Assembly: GCA_030144725.1 (NCBI GenBank)
Contig: JASKMD010000011.1
Coordinates: forward strand, 6,964,812-7,028,811
Direction of reading: 5' to 3'
DNA length: 64,000 bases
DNA from: Haematococcus lacustris
Lineage: Eukaryota > Chlorophyta > Chlorophyceae > Chlamydomonadales > Haematococcaceae
The stretch's first letter is position 1, and each line of letters begins with the position of its first letter. This document shows positions 1 to 12,540 of this stretch, piece by piece. The notes beneath the pieces are model-generated. The model was not told the origin of the DNA. It made no database searches and saw nothing but the letters and a program-made list of their open reading frames with translations. The translations under genes were made by a program, and so were the position numbers.

Positions 1-2
1 TG

Positions 3-1695
3 ACGTTTGACAGCACCACCAGCGGCAGCAGCAACAGCCAGCCTGCCAGCACTTTGGGCCAGCTCCTCCTCAGCACCAGCAACAAGTACCTGGGCAGCTT
101 CCCTGCAACGACCTCTGCAGCACCACCAGCTAATTATGCCACATTGCCACTGGCACCAGAGTTCAGCTTGCCCAGCAAGACCCTACAGGAGGGCAGCCCT
201 GTGATGAAGCCCACTCGCAAGCGCTCAGCATTAACTCTGCCACCCATGTCCCAGCTTGACTTGCTCAACTTGTCCCCTGGATCACACAAGGTGAGTGTGG
301 TGGCACTGCTGACCACGCTGCGACCTCTGCCTGCCTCCCACCATGACCTGGGTGGCTGTTCTGCCTGTAGGGCAAACAAACCTCGCTGCTTTCAGCGCGG
401 GCCACCCCCACCCTCACGCCCACACCTCGTCCTCCCCTGCTACTCACTCCTGACAGCCCTGACGAGTGTAAGGGTGGGGACGAGGTGCTGTGCACGCCCT
501 CTGCGCTGCGCCCTGCATGGAGCTCTCCAGCGCCAAGCATGACGGGGTCTGGCAGGGCACCCCCTCCTGGTGTGAGGGAGTGGGACCTGCTGCCATCCAC
601 TGGGGAGCTGGCACAGGGCAGCCAGGCAGCAGCAGGCCAGGCAGCAGCAGGTCAGCCTGAGCTTGGCAGCTTGCCTTGCAGCTTCAACTCCTCACTAAGA
701 GGACTTCCCCAGCAGCGTGCAACACAGCAGGTCAATGGTGGTCACAGCAGCGCAGAAGGCAGTGGCAGCCCCGCCATGGAGCAGCCTGAGCCAAGCCCAG
801 GGCTCTGCCTGGACGCCAGTGGTGCGGTGAGCAGTCAGGGGACCTGCCAGCCAGCCGGAGTGGCAAGTGACGCAGCAGCAGCAGCAGCGCCTCCACAGCC
901 GCCATGTCCAGCCCAGCCAGTGCTCGGCAGGGACATGCAGGCCTTTGGGTCCACCATGATGGACATGAGGCCGTCGCCGTCCCACTCACACAGCTCTGAC
1001 GCCACCTTAGCCACAGACCCCGGCAGCATCTTCCTGGTCGCAGCAGCAGGTGGGCGGGACCAGGAGGGTCAGCAGGCTCAGCCGCATCACCAGCCTAGCC
1101 AGTCCCAGCCTTGTGCCCGCGGTGTGGTGAGCAGCAGCAGGGAGCAGCAGCAGGAGCTGCCAGCAGGCTTGAAGGCGGCCTACAGCTCCTTGCGCGCCAT
1201 TGGCTCCTTCGGCACGTCAGTGTTCCAGGCCCTGGGCCACAGAGGGAGGGGCACCAGCCTGCCAGCAGTGCCAGCGGACCAGTCAGTCGTGACTTCAGCG
1301 ACGATAGCAAGCACGGTGCGAGGGGCTGAGCAACATCCAGCCAATCAAGGCTGCGGGGAGGAGGATGGGGTTGACACTGATAGCAGGCGCTGGCAAACGG
1401 AGCCGCTGGCCGTCTCCACCCTGGGCCCGCATCAGCTCAAGGGCGTCCAGGTGGGTGCAGGCACCAAGCCCACAGCCGCACTGGGCAGGTCAGGGTTAGG
1501 GTGCTGCTGCTCCCTGGCCGACAGCTGGGTTAGCTGGGAGGTGTCAGTCTGGCTGCAGGCACTCATGTTTGCTGCTGCTTTGCCAGCCCATCTGGCCCTG
1601 CAGCTGCGCCCCTCTTGCTGCCGTGTGCTGTGCAGGAAATGGTGCACCTTGTCTGCTGCGCCTTTGAAAATGATGCAGTGCGGCTGCACAACTGA
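3..1695 (+). CDS. 3' part of an unrecognised Ser/Gln/Ala-rich protein
   Basis: The gene enters from outside the window. Exon pieces are 3-290 (still open at its left end), 371-1450 and 1636-1695, all joined in phase 0 by GT-AG introns, ending at TGA 1693-1695. About 475 residues are visible. They are rich in Ser, Gln, Ala, Gly and Pro, with a basic patch (KPTRKRSALTLPP) near residue 75 and no domain I recognise. If the last intron is not removed the frame stays open to 1873, but that extension is Cys- and Trp-rich and looks like read-through of intron. I prefer the spliced end, which finishes in ENDAVRLHN. The low-complexity composition suits a regulatory or scaffold protein, but function cannot be inferred. 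No clear TGTAA signal follows before about 2595. Confidence 0.5.
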
Positions 1696-2639
1696 CGAGA
1701 GCAGCACATCATTAACACCTAGCATGATGATTGGCCTACAACAGCATGGTCTCCTCCACACATCAGCACTGCTGCAGCGGGAGGTAAGGCCAGGGAACAC
1801 AGCCTGCTGGACTGCCCGGCAAGCTGCAGCCATCTGCCCCTCTTGCTTCTTGGCTGGAGTGTGTCAGCCCTGAGCTGCTTAGCTCACTGCTGCCTAGGGA
1901 CTTGCACAGCAACACTACTAATTGAGAGCTGTCTGAGGGGGCGAGGAGCTGTTGACAGGGTTGTGGCTGCATCAGCTGCCCATGTGTTGCATACCCGCTA
2001 CCCTCGCCCTTGAGCTACTGCTGACTTTGCCTGGATTAAACTGGTGGGTTTGTGTGCACCACAATGCTGGGTAATGAATTGGGCAATATAGGAGGTTGAT
2101 TGATTCCTGTCATGGCTGCCCATGGAGAGTGAGGCACCATGAATAACAGCTGCTGTGCTCAGTGAGCAGTATCAAGGCACCTGCTGGGGGTAGTCTGGGC
2201 TGCCTGGGTTGCAGGGAGCACACACCAGGTGCATGCCTGGCACCTGACAGGAGACCCTGCTTGCGCTGGGAGGGTGGTGGTGCACACCTGCTGCTCCTGA
2301 TTACCATGACACGTCACAATTCATGATGGTGGTTGAATAACTTTGTTATCTTGCAGCTGGCCACTAAGGCAGCAAGAAAGCAGAGCCACAACAGGCAGTA
2401 TGCAGGGACTGCCCTGAACTGTGGGTGTGGGCAGTAGTGTTTATCTACCAGTGGCATGCATCACACTCACCTGGTCACAACATGGTCGCTTGCATGGCAT
2501 GGTCAAAACGTGGGTTGATTAGTCAATATCACCTTCATTACATTACATATGTTGGGGGGATGTCAGCTCATTCCTGCATGACTAGCACTTCTGGTGTAAT
2601 AGTGGTGGTACCTCAGATCAGCAGTTCCATTCCATCACG
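1696..2639. other. Intergenic / 3' untranslated sequence
   Basis: No convincing exon is seen. A TGTAA on the plus strand at 2595-2599 could end the upstream gene, although it lies 900 bases past its stop. Two overlapping TGTAA signals on the minus strand (2538-2547) could serve the decayed minus-strand coding fragments to the right. Confidence 0.4.
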
Positions 2640-3450
2640 GGTGAGTCTGCCCCGCATGCCTTTCGCAGTTTTTGTCGCCTATGTACACAACAAAGGTGCC
2701 CGGGACAAACGACGGCATGCAAGTTAGCACTATTCCTCCGGACAAGCTGCCGCATAGTGTGACGGGCTGAGTAAGGGGCCTGGCCGAGCAAGGGGCTTGG
2801 TTGAACACGTCTCGAAGGACCCCTACATGTCCATGTGGCGGAGACCTTGCGGTTTAGCCAAGTTGCACGCAGCTGACATGCAAACAAAGAGGCTGCAACC
2901 GTTGAGGGGCCCTGACGTGCCTCCCTTGGCTACAGGCATTCCCATAAAAGCAGCAACGACCCCTTTGTCGTAGTGGAAAAGCTGTTGAAGTGGGCCTTGG
3001 CTGCTGACTCCTACTTGGTGCTGCAACAGGGGAGGTGGACAGGCTTGGCCTCTTCGTTGCTGCTGCTAGGGCTGCCGCTACATCACTAATTGAGAACCCC
3101 CTGCTTGTTGCAGCAGGGGCATGTGCCAAAGCTGAGAAGACCTACTGTTGAGACCCTTTGGTGGGGGTACCAATCTGCAGGTACTGCTGGCCTGCTGCTG
3201 CAACCCCCAGGTGCTGCTGGCCTGCTGCTGCACAACGACTTCTAGTGTCCGGGATGTAGTTTACGCTGCCTTGGTGCAAAGCATGCCGCACCAGGGCAAT
3301 AGGGCCTGATTGCCCGCGGTTGGGGCGGTTGGTGTGCACGAGTGACTTCGGCACCCTAAACCAGTGTCCCTTCTCCACGTGCACGTCTTACAGGTGCTCG
3401 CTGTGTTGTGCCGGTAGGGTTCGGCAGATATGTGTAAGGACCGCAATCCC
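2640..3450 (-). pseudogene. Decayed minus-strand coding fragments, possibly from a mobile element
   Basis: Several short blocks look like translated protein but sit in different frames without good splice sites. One block, about 3240-3370, contains VPKSLVHTNRPNRGQSGPI. Another, about 2823-3026, contains HYDKGVVAAFMGMPVAKGG followed by a Cys-containing stretch and NLAKPQGLRHMDM. They run in one order on the minus strand, just beyond the APC5 stop and overlapping its 3' untranslated region. Spacing and composition resemble the worn-out multi-exon ORFs of algal transposable elements, but I cannot name the family. A 3' portion of an unknown live gene is the alternative. Confidence 0.3.
3388..3392 (-). 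terminator. TGTAA poly(A) signal of APC5
   Basis: The chlorophyte poly(A) signal TGTAA reads on the minus strand 115 bases past the APC5 stop, a normal spacing for green-algal 3' untranslated regions. Confidence 0.45.
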
Positions 3451-3506
3451 TCCCGTGTACTTCTTACGGTCCCTCACACACAGCCGACAGCTGACCGGTC
3501 GACCAG

Positions 3507-5332
3507 TCAGCGTCGGCAAGAGACGAGCTGGCAGTAGAGCTGTGCTTCTCGATCACGGCTTTCAACGTCGCCCAGAGCGTCATGTAACTGGGCTAGGAGG
3601 TAGGCCACGCCCGCAGCTTCTCGCGCGCAATGCAGCCGACGGTAGCTGCATGTATGTGCCACGGTAGAGTGTGGTATGCATGCAGGAGCAACGCAAGCAG
3701 CAAATGCAGCAGGAGAGGAAACAGCAGCGGCAGCTGGGGCAGGAGCAGAGATGCTCACCAGGTCAGCGACCCTTCCAACAGTTGGCGAATTTGAGGTGCT
3801 CGCGCCTTCAGCTGCTTCCCTGGCTTTGTGCCAGCAGCAAGCACATCAGCCAGCATCTTCTGGCTCCTAGCTTGCAGCTCCAAACTGCCATGCGCCATGA
3901 TGATTGGCATGGCATCCTGCAGGCCGATGCAAAAGCTGCCAAAGGTTCAGGCTGCAGGAAACAAGGACGATTAGAAGCCAAGGAAGGGCTCAGGCTGCAG
4001 CAGGGGCTGTGTTGATGCAGGCGTGCAGGCGTGCAGGCTGGTGGCATCCCACTTGCCCAATGGCATGAAAGTTTTACAGGCGTCATACAACATGGCAAAA
4101 CCACCGGGCAGCACACTGGAAAGGCTGGGGCGCACACACGTGGTGCAGCACTGGTGTTCAGCACGGGTGGCTTACGTATGGCATGGCATGGCGAGGGGCT
4201 GACCTGCAGCATGAGGAGGACTTCGTGTTTGAGGGCGGGGCTGAGGGACAACCAAGCGTGGCTGAGCAGCAGCATGGCTTCAGCCGCCACCAGGTACTGA
4301 TGGGAGCCAGCTGCATGCAGGGGAGGGGGCGGGAGGCAGAGTATGGCAGGCGGGCTGGAAGGGGTGTGAGGGGGCGGCGGGCGGCAGGGGGTCAGTGAAT
4401 GGGGTCAAGGGTGCGCAGGAGAGTGCATTGAGAGTGTGGGGCCAGGCCCAACGTCAGCAAGGCTCAATGTCTGCAGCAGCCCAAACAGCAGCGATAGGAG
4501 CAGCGATGGGAGCGGCAGCAGCATAGGTTGCTACCAGAGGGTGTGACAGTGGCAGGTGTTTGGTTGGGTTGAGTCGAGGGGCAGAGCTAGCCAGGGCTGA
4601 GCTTGCCAGGGACCTGGGCAGCAGCTACAGCAGGAGAGTGGCCAGGAGTGAGAGGGGGTCCCACCAGCATGCAGCATGCAGCTGAGCAGGTAGGGCAGCG
4701 CCCCCGTGTAGTGCCTGGCCGCCAGGTGGACGTTGGCGATCAGCAGCAGGCCGTCCACAGCTTGCACCTACGTCAACCATGGTGGGACGAGGTTGGGAGG
4801 GGAGGGGAGCGGAGGGGAGGGGAGAGGGAGGGGGGGAAGCGGAGGGGAGGGGAGAGGGAGGGGGGGAAGCGGAGGGGAGGGGAGAGGGAGGGGGGGGAAG
4901 CGGAGGGGAGGGGAGAGGGAGGGGGGGGAAGCGGAGGGGAGGGAGCAGAGGCAACAGGTTAGAAGAAAGCAGGAGGTGTGATGTTTGGGTTGGGGTGGGA
5001 GGGGAAGCAGCAGGGGAAAGAGGTCAGAGCAGGAACATGAGGAGGAGCGTGAGGGCACATGAGGGCCATGAGGGGGCACCCCCCCCTCCCCCCCTCCCCC
5101 CTCCACACACACACTGGGAGCCCCTCCCCCTCTACTACCCCCACCCCCTACCTGCATGCCTGCCTGGCCGCAGTCCTGGAACAGGCAGGCTGCCTCACTG
5201 TGGGCGCTGCTGAGGTCCCCTGACTGCACCAGGTTGAGCACGTGGCGGCGCCGCCCCTCACACCTGGTCACACCCACACCCACACCCACACCGCATGTGT
5301 GGCAGCAATGCCAACGGGCGGATGCCCCCTGC

Positions 5333-5373
<41 letters not shown>

Positions 5374-8300
5374 ATGATGCTGATGATGATGAACCGCACC
5401 CACCCCCCGCATCGGTCACTCAACCAGTCACTCAACCACACCTTCCAGCCAGCCCTGATGAGGTCAGGACACACCACCCTCCCCTCCCCTGGCCCGCATC
5501 ACTCACCAAGCCATCACCTGCTGTGCATAAACAGTAGCTCCCACCCCTCTACCCCACCTTTACTCGGCAGTCCAGCCTTAGCCCTCCCAACAGCCCGCAC
5601 CCCTCCCCTCCCATCGACATGTCCAGCCAAGCAACCCCCCTCCCCCTCCCCCTTCCCCTCCCCCTCCCCCTCCCCCTCCCCCTCCCCCTCCCCCTCCCCC
5701 TCCCCCTCCCCCTCCCCCTCCCCCTCCCCCTCCCCCTCCCCCTCCCCCTCCCCCTCCCCCTCCCCCTCCCCCTCCCCCTCCCCTCCCCTCCAATCGACAT
5801 GTCCAGCCCAGCAGGCCCAGACCCAGACCATGCCCCCCCTCTGCTGTCCCACCTGATGTCCATGTCCAGGTAGGGCAAGGGGTCAGCCACCCCCACCAGC
5901 TCCGCCACGCTGCGCTCAGCCCCCCGGCCGTCCCCCTCCGCCAGCGCCACGTCGTGCCTCAGGGCCGCGAGGCAGGCCAGCAGGGGGCGGTGCCGGGTGT
6001 GGGGCAGCAGGCGGCGCACTATGGCGGCAGCTTGCATGGCCACTGCAGGGCCTGCAGGGCGACCAGGAGGGGGAGGGGGAGGGGGGAGGCAGGTGGTGGG
6101 AAGCTGCAAGGGACTGCAGGGGGGGGAGGGAGTGGGGCAGGGAAACCGCCACTGTGGGCTGGGTTGGACCTGGACGAAGCTGGACAGGCAGGCAGGGGTG
6201 GGGTGGGGTGGGGTCAGCCAGCCAGCCAGCCAGCCAGCAGGGACTGGAGGGGTGGTGAGGGCGGCTTCGACTCAGGCTGTGACTCTGAGCTTGACTATGA
6301 CTTTGGCTCAGGGTCTTAACGTTTGACTCACAGCCTGAGTCAGAGTCAGAGTCAGAGTGAGGTTCAAAGTTTTGCCATTCTGAACCACACACCATGTCCC
6401 AGTTGCCCAACTGCTCAACTGGGTGCATCCACCTCCCGCTGGCCCCCCTGCCGTTGCCAGAACAGACACGGACACAGCCTGCCTCACTCTACCAAGCTCG
6501 TCGGGGTCTGCCTGCCTGCCCCTGCTGCCGCCCCCTCCCTCCCCTCACCTTGACCCCTCCCTCCCCTCCCTTCCCTCACCCTGACGCGCCTTGATGGCTT
6601 CCACTACCAAAGCCAGTGCAGTGGCGGTGTCCTCATGACTGGAGGTGTCGCCATAACAGGCAAGGTGTGTGAGGGCATGCAGGTGTGAGAGTGTGGTGTT
6701 GCCATACTTGGCCCAGGCAGCGGCCTGAACAAGCTGAGCTGAACCTGCAGGCAGGTAGCGGGCAAGAGCATCGACAACAGAACCAGCGGTCGGTCGATCG
6801 GTTGATCAGTGTCGGTCAGTCGGTCGGTCGGTTGGTCGGTTGGTCGGTCAGTCGGTTGGTCGGTTTGGCAGGCGGGCGGGCAGGCGGGCGGGCAGGCGGG
6901 CAGGTGGGCAGGCGGGCGTGCCTTGACTCACCCGCCAGCTGCAGGGTGGCTGCAGCTGAGGCCTGGGCGGAGGCGCGTGTGCTGGGCAGCACGAACACAT
7001 GCGGCTCCCCATACAGAGGTGCCCCCGGGCCCCCTGCTGCCGCCACCCCCACTGCCCCCACCCCCCCTGGCCTGCTGCTGCTCCCCCCCAGCTCCGGGCC
7101 CATGCCTGCTGCTTCCAGCTGTGCCAGGTGGGCTAGCAGGCCCACCTCCCTCACCGCCCGCTGCACATTGACCGGCAAGCCCCAGGACAGGCCGCCCAGG
7201 CCCTCCCCTGCGTCCCCCCCCACCCCAGCGGCAGCAGCAGCAGCAGGGGGCCCCCCAGCAGTGCCACCCGCAGCGGCAGCAGGGCCCCCAGGCCCCACCC
7301 CGCCCCCCATGCCCTCCATGAGCCCCGAGTCGAGGACCTGGCCCTGGGCCCCCACCCCCCAGGCGCCCCCCAGACCCAGGCCAGCGGGGGAGGTGGTGGC
7401 GGTGGCGGTCAGGTCGCTGGCTTCCACGGTGTGCCTGAGGGCGAAGCAGGTGAGCGCCAGCTTGGCGTACGCAGTGATGTGCGGGCAGGACAGCTCCTGG
7501 CCTCGCTCCAGGCACCTGCAGGGGGCAGGCAGCAGGCGGGGCAGGCGCCTGGGGGGGCGGCCAGCTGGGGGGGACAGGCAGCGGAGGGGCAGAAAACTTT
7601 CTGCAAGATGCAAGTAGCCAGTCAACAAAACACGAAAACCCCATGTGCATCCATGCAGGGGCAGAGGCGGCTGCTGAAGGTGGCCCCCCTCCCCCCTGGA
7701 GGGCCCTGCACCCCCCTTCCCCGCCTCCTCCCCTCCCCTCCCCAGCCCAGCTGACCTCCTGAGCAGCCTGAGCAGCTGGACGTGCTGTGAGCCCTGCTTC
7801 AGCGCCGCCAGCCCCTCAGGCGGCAGGCCGGGGGACCCAGGGGCGCAGGCGGCCAGCAGGCGACAGAGCATGGCCAGCGCGTGCAGCAGGCACCACTGGT
7901 CGTTGTGCTGCTGGGCCATGCGCAGGGTTTCGTTCAGGGCCGTCATCGCCTCCTGCGCAAGCCAGCACCCATGCAAGCATGCACCCATGCAAGCATGCAT
8001 GCATGGTCACACTTTGCCTATGACACCTAGGACACTTTGCTCCTAGGAAGGGTGGTGGGCGCAGGCCACGCCCCCTCCAGGCAAGAGCTCCTCCCTTCAT
8101 GCACGCTGCCTCTGTTTCATTATTCGTCTTCTTCTTCTACCAGTGGGAGGGCAGCGAGGGCCCCCAGCCCCCAGGGGCTCCTCTCCTTCCTGACACGCCT
8201 GACACGCCTGACAGCGAGGGCGGAGTCTTTCTATCTTCCTTTCTTTCTTTTCTTTTCCTTTTTTTCCTTTCTTTCTTCTTCTTCTTTCACATGGTACATG

Positions 8301-9353
8301 CTTGGGCTGGGTGGCACCTCACGCTGCTTGCCCAGCTGCCCAGCTCCTGCACCAGGGGCCTGACTTTTCGCACGGCTGCACCTCACCTCCTCACACTGTG
8401 ATGCTTGCATGGTCACACCGCATGCTCCCCCGCACCTCCCCACCTCAGTGTGACCGAGAGTGATGTGCAAGGAGGCCAGTGTGAGCAGCGCACTCTGGTA
8501 CCGGGCCTGGGCAGTGCTGGCTGAGGGCTGCTCTGCCAGGCCTATGGGCCCCTGACCGCTGGTGACCTGCAGGGGAGGGCAGGGCAGGGGGAGGGGAAGG
8601 GGAGGGGGCGAGAGGGGAGTGAGATTGGGAGTGAGATTGGGTGCGGAACGGGGAAGGGGGGAGGAACATGGGGTGCGAGGGCGGGCCTCTCAGTGGGATA
8701 GGGGGGGGTGAGGGGGAGGGGGAGGAGGTGGGAGAAGGGGGAGGAGGGGGAGGAGAGGGAGAAAAGGGATAGGTTGGTGCAGGAGGGACAGGAGGTGTAG
8801 AGAGACCAGGGTTGAAAGGATCCAGGTTTGAAAGGCAGAGGCCCCGCCCCGCCCCGCCCCGCCCCGCCCTGTTAAGCGCAAGAGGAGAGGTGAAGGGGTA
8901 GGAATCATTCCCCCGCTGCTGCCCGGGGTGGGAATAATTCCCCTGCTGCTGCCCTGCCGGCTGCCCGCCGACTGCTGGTGCTGCTGGTGCTGGTGCTGCT
9001 GCTGGTGGTGGCGCCCCGACCTGCACGTGGTCGCAGTAGCGGTGCAGGGAGTCCAGCGCCCCCGTGTAGTCCCGGGCTGCCAGGGCCAGGTGCAGGCGCA
9101 GCAGCAGGGAGCGGGGCATGCTGCCCTGCCCAGGGCCTGGCCGCCCCCCTCCCCCACCCCCCCACCCCCAGGCCGCCTGACAGGCCAGGTGCTGAGGGGG
9201 GCCCAAGGTGTGACCAGCTGGGGGGGGGAGTGTGACCCTGGCTGTCCACCTGGTCCAGCAGCTGGAGCAGGTCGGGGGTGGCGGCAGCAAGGCCCTGGGG
9301 CAGGAGGCAGCAGGGGGGAGGGGTAAACAGCGGCAGCAGCAGCAGCAGCGAAT

Positions 9354-9406
<53 letters not shown>

Positions 9407-11629
9407 CTGTAGGGGTGAAGGCTGCGGGGGGAGGGGGGTCGCACCTGCTGCTGCACGGTCAGCAGCTGTGAGGCGAGGAAGGCGTCCACCGTGAAGGGGT
9501 CCCGCACCCCCCCAGTGGGCCCTGAGGACGCAGGGCATATGCAGGGTCTAGGTACAGGGTACAGGGTCAACACAGCATCAGCACAGCGTGCCAAACTAGC
9601 AATAGCTCCAGGATGACGTCACGCAGCCATGCGGGCATGCAGGCATCAGAGAGTGCAGGAGCTGTCCCCTAGGCTACCCTGACCTGGAAGGGCGCAGGGG
9701 TGACCCTGGAGCCCTCCATACGGGTGGTGGCCTAGCCCTAGGCTGGTGGCCTAGCCATGTGGCACCTAACCCAATGGCCACCCATACCCCTTCACCCCAC
9801 CATCCCTAACCTCCTCTCTTACTCTCCTACCCCACCCCCCTACCCCCCTCCTAACCCTGGATCCCCTGCCCCCCTTCCCCTTGCCGCCCTGCTGCCTACC
9901 CCCTCCCCCCCCTCCCCAACCACCTGTCGGTGCTGCCGCTGGCGCCGGTCCTCCTGCTGGCTGTGTGCACCTGTCTGTGGTCGCAGGCCCCTGTGGTACA
10001 GGGGCGGGGGCTGCCGCTGCGGCCGCTTCTTGCAGGGCTGCTTGCAGGCGGCTGAGGAGCGCCAGCACGCCCTCAAACGGCAGCAGAGCGAAGGAGGCAA
10101 TGCAGCGGCGCAGGAACAGGCCCATGGGGCTGGAGGGGGAGATGCCTCCTGGGGGGAGGGCAGCAGCAGGGTCAGGGGGGGGACCGCGAGATGGCAGGTC
10201 AGCAGCAAGGTCAGCAGTCAGGGGGGGTGGGGGGAGGAGCCATGAAGGGCCCACAGTGGCAGCGGGTGCTTAAGGGGTGAGGAGCAATGATGGCCATAGG
10301 GTGAAAGAGTGATACACGGGCTCTGCTGCCAACCCAACAGCACTGCCGCTCATCCCCTGCTGCACCTCCACAAGCTGCCCTTCATATGCCCCTCCGTGCC
10401 CCTTCATGACCTGCCCTTTGTCTACCCTCGCCCACCCCCTCTAGACCTCCGAGCTATAAGCCATGCATCTGGGCAAACAAGTAGCATAGCACTGGTCCAC
10501 ACCCACCCCCTCCAGCACTTGAGTGTAGGGGCATGAGTTTGGGCCATGCCACTCTGATGTTTGAGGAAACAAGCTTGTCCACACCGCACCCTCCTCAAGC
10601 ACCTCAGCACCTGGCCCGACCTCAGCACCTGGCCCACCCTGACCCAGCTCACCTGCACCCCCTCCAGCAGCAGCGACCAAGGGGGCCCGCGGCGGCAGCA
10701 GCAGCGACCTGCACCAGGTCAGCAGCAGGGCGTGCAAGGCGTGACGGGGACGCTGCCCGCCACCAGCTGCTCATCAAGGCCCATCAAGGCTTCATCAGGG
10801 CTCTGGTCAGGTCACGGAGTTGAGAGATGGCCGGGCCGGCTGCTGCTGGCAGCAGCAGGCAGCAGCTGGCTGGGTTGGGGTGGGTGGCTGGCAGCAGCTG
10901 GCGGGGCATGGCTGCCTAGCGCGCCCGGGCCCCCCCTGCCCTGCTGCCACACCAGGCCCTAGGCAGCAGTTGAGCCAGCAGGGCTGCAGCCAGCTCAGGG
11001 GGCTGTTGCTGGCGGCGGCTGGCGGCGGCTGGCTGCCGCAGCGCTTCGTCCCGTCTCATGCCGCCGCAGACCGCCCTGTGCTCTGCCTGGCTGTACTGCC
11101 TCCGCTCGTCTCCTCTGCTCCTCCGCACGCCTCCCCTGCCTTCCCACCTGCCCTCCCCCGCCCCTCCACCTGCCCTCCCCTGCCCTGTCGCTCCCCTGCG
11201 CACAGCATGCTCACGGGAAGGCATCGAACAGCTTCACCAGGTCGTCCGGGCGCTGCAGACCCTGCAGGATGAGCTCCAGCTGCCGCACCAGCTCCGCCCC
11301 CAACTCCCCCAGGCTGGCCACCAGCTTGAGGCACAGCGGGTGCAGAGCTGTGTACCAGGCACTGGCCTGGCACTGCACAGGCAGACAGCAGACATGTCAG
11401 GCATGTCAGGCATGTCAGGCAGGGCCAAGCCAGTCAGGCGGGTCAGGCAGGTCAGGCGGGTCACCTTGAGCTCTTTTAGTAAAAGCATTGCCAGCCGCTG
11501 GGATGAGGGACGGGCCACGAATGCCTGGCCTGTGGTTTGGCTGCTGGGCGGGGGGTGCACGAAATAGTGGCACAGCACGCACAAGTACACCTCCTCGGCT
11601 TGCACGGCTGGCGCGGGCATGGCGGGCAT
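3507..11629 (-). CDS. APC5: Anaphase-promoting complex subunit 5 (APC5)
   Basis: APC5 is a TPR-repeat scaffold subunit of the anaphase-promoting complex, the nuclear ubiquitin ligase that removes cyclins and securin. The gene runs right to left from ATG 11627-11629. Exon 1 is 11465-11629 and exon 2 is 11215-11372. Conserved blocks then follow in family order: MGLFLRRCIASFALLPFEG (about 10.1 kb); GALDSLHRYCDHV (9.05 kb); ASLHITLGHTE (8.46 kb) followed by ALNETLRMAQQHNDQWCL (7.9 kb); AYAKLALTCFALRHTVEA (7.45 kb); HALTHLACYGDTSS (6.65 kb); a TPR block at 5.88-6.04 kb; LNLVQSGDLSSAHSEAACLF (5.2 kb); GLLLIANVHLAARHYTGALP (4.73 kb); AEAMLLLSHAWLSLSP (4.25 kb); AMPIIMAHGSLELQARSQ (3.87 kb); and the C-terminal LLAQLHDALGDVESRD, ending at TGA 3507-3509. 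An Ala/Gly-rich insert of more than 100 residues (about 7.0-7.4 kb) is absent from animal APC5. Exon edges between 9.2 and 11 kb are uncertain. Confidence 0.9.
4795..4945. repeat. GA-rich minisatellite in an APC5 intron
   Basis: About four copies of a purine-only unit near 39 bases (GCGGAGGGGAGGGGAGAGGG followed by a G run) lie between two APC5 exons. The G runs differ by one base between copies, typical of replication slippage. Confidence 0.8.
5300..5392. repeat. CTG and ATG trinucleotide tracts in an APC5 intron
   Basis: A run of about eight CTG units passes directly into ATG units (about eight, then a second short run), close to the acceptor side of an APC5 exon. It is intronic and not translated in the APC5 model. 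Confidence 0.8.
5636..5792. repeat. CCCCTC hexanucleotide microsatellite
   Basis: A nearly perfect run of about 25 CCCCTC units in an APC5 intron. It is flanked on both sides by a repeated ATCGACATGTCCAGCC motif (about 5612 and 5792), so the tract has expanded within a local direct duplication. Confidence 0.9.
6786..6915. repeat. GGTCGGTC / GGCGGGCA tandem repeats
   Basis: Two adjacent 4-8 base repeat types, (GGTC/GGTT)n then (GGCGGGCA)n, fill the intron immediately downstream (in minus-strand sense) of the Ala/Gly-rich APC5 exon. Confidence 0.8.
9329..9403. repeat. CAG trinucleotide tract in an APC5 intron
   Basis: About 22 CAG units with a few interruptions lie between APC5 exons. On the gene's strand this reads CTG/GCTG and supplies a pyrimidine-containing tract before the next acceptor. 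Confidence 0.85.
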
Positions 11630-12540
11630 CGCGTGGATCGACGCTGATACACGGGTCAGCGCTGACTAGCGACCTGGATGGACGATGCGGACGTTGATCC
11701 GCGTACCACTTGCGTGAGAGCGGGGTTCAAACGGTTTTTGCGCATGTCACATTGTCAGGGTTCACCTCTTCGTTGCTTCAGGATAGTGCGTCATGCATTG
11801 GGTGCCAAGGTTGCTCAACACTTGCTCCGCGAACCCTTAAACTTGGCCGTCAGAATATGTTGCCAAGTCAGCGCAGTCAATGCCCCTTCAACAAGGCAAT
11901 ACGACCACCTGACGCCCTGTGATGTCGTGATGACATGAATTTTACCTGTGTTCGACCTGCTTTTCGCCTTTATTACCTATTACAGGGGAAAAGTTTTCCG
12001 TTATTTTAGAGCGTTAACTTGCACCGCAACCTCCTCTGCGCTGCCCGGGTCCCTGACCAGGTCCCTGAGGTCACGGCGCCCCCTGTCTTCTCTATCCGTT
12101 TGCCCAGATGCACGATGCATGCAGGATCACACCCTCAAATCCATAGCTCGACTTTACTTGGCTCAGGTCTAGAATCCAACGACACCCACGCAAAAATGCA
12201 GGCCAAAGCTCGCACTCCAAAGCACGACGGCACAGTTCACAAGCGACCAATTCATAATGCAAGGCGACCTCCACAGAAACAATGGGAATGCTAATGCGAA
12301 CGACAAATACATACATATAGCGCTAGTAAGCCCTATGATTCACACCCTGTGTGCGCCCTCATACACACTTTACCCTGCTGGCAGGCTTGGTTGAGAGGAT
12401 ACCAGTGCTGCGGCGGCGGTGGTGGTGCAAGGGCCAGCTGGGCTGAGGGAGGGGTGCACGGCAAGCAGGTGTCCGGGAAAGGGCAGGGTGCGGGGCGAGG
12501 AGCGGTCTAGCGGGGCTGTCTGTGTAGGGGCCAGCTGGGC
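11630..12540. other. APC5 upstream region and 3' region of the EF-hand gene
   Basis: This stretch lies between two minus-strand genes. It should hold the APC5 promoter and 5' untranslated region near 11630-11950, and the 3' untranslated region of the EF-hand gene above that. A minus-strand TGTAA at 11980-11984 is a candidate poly(A) signal for the EF-hand gene. The middle part has lower GC than the genes. A 30-base segment around 12433 is repeated at about 12530. I see no exon here. Confidence 0.45.

Noticed and set aside
1451..1873. Longer C terminus of the first gene, read through to 1873
   Set aside because: The extension is Cys/Trp-rich, unlike the rest, and good GT-AG sites give a shorter, better end at 1695.
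4768..5856. Several 100-200-codon frames around the GA, CTG/ATG and CCCCTC tracts
   Set aside because: They are translations of simple repeats lying between APC5 exons.
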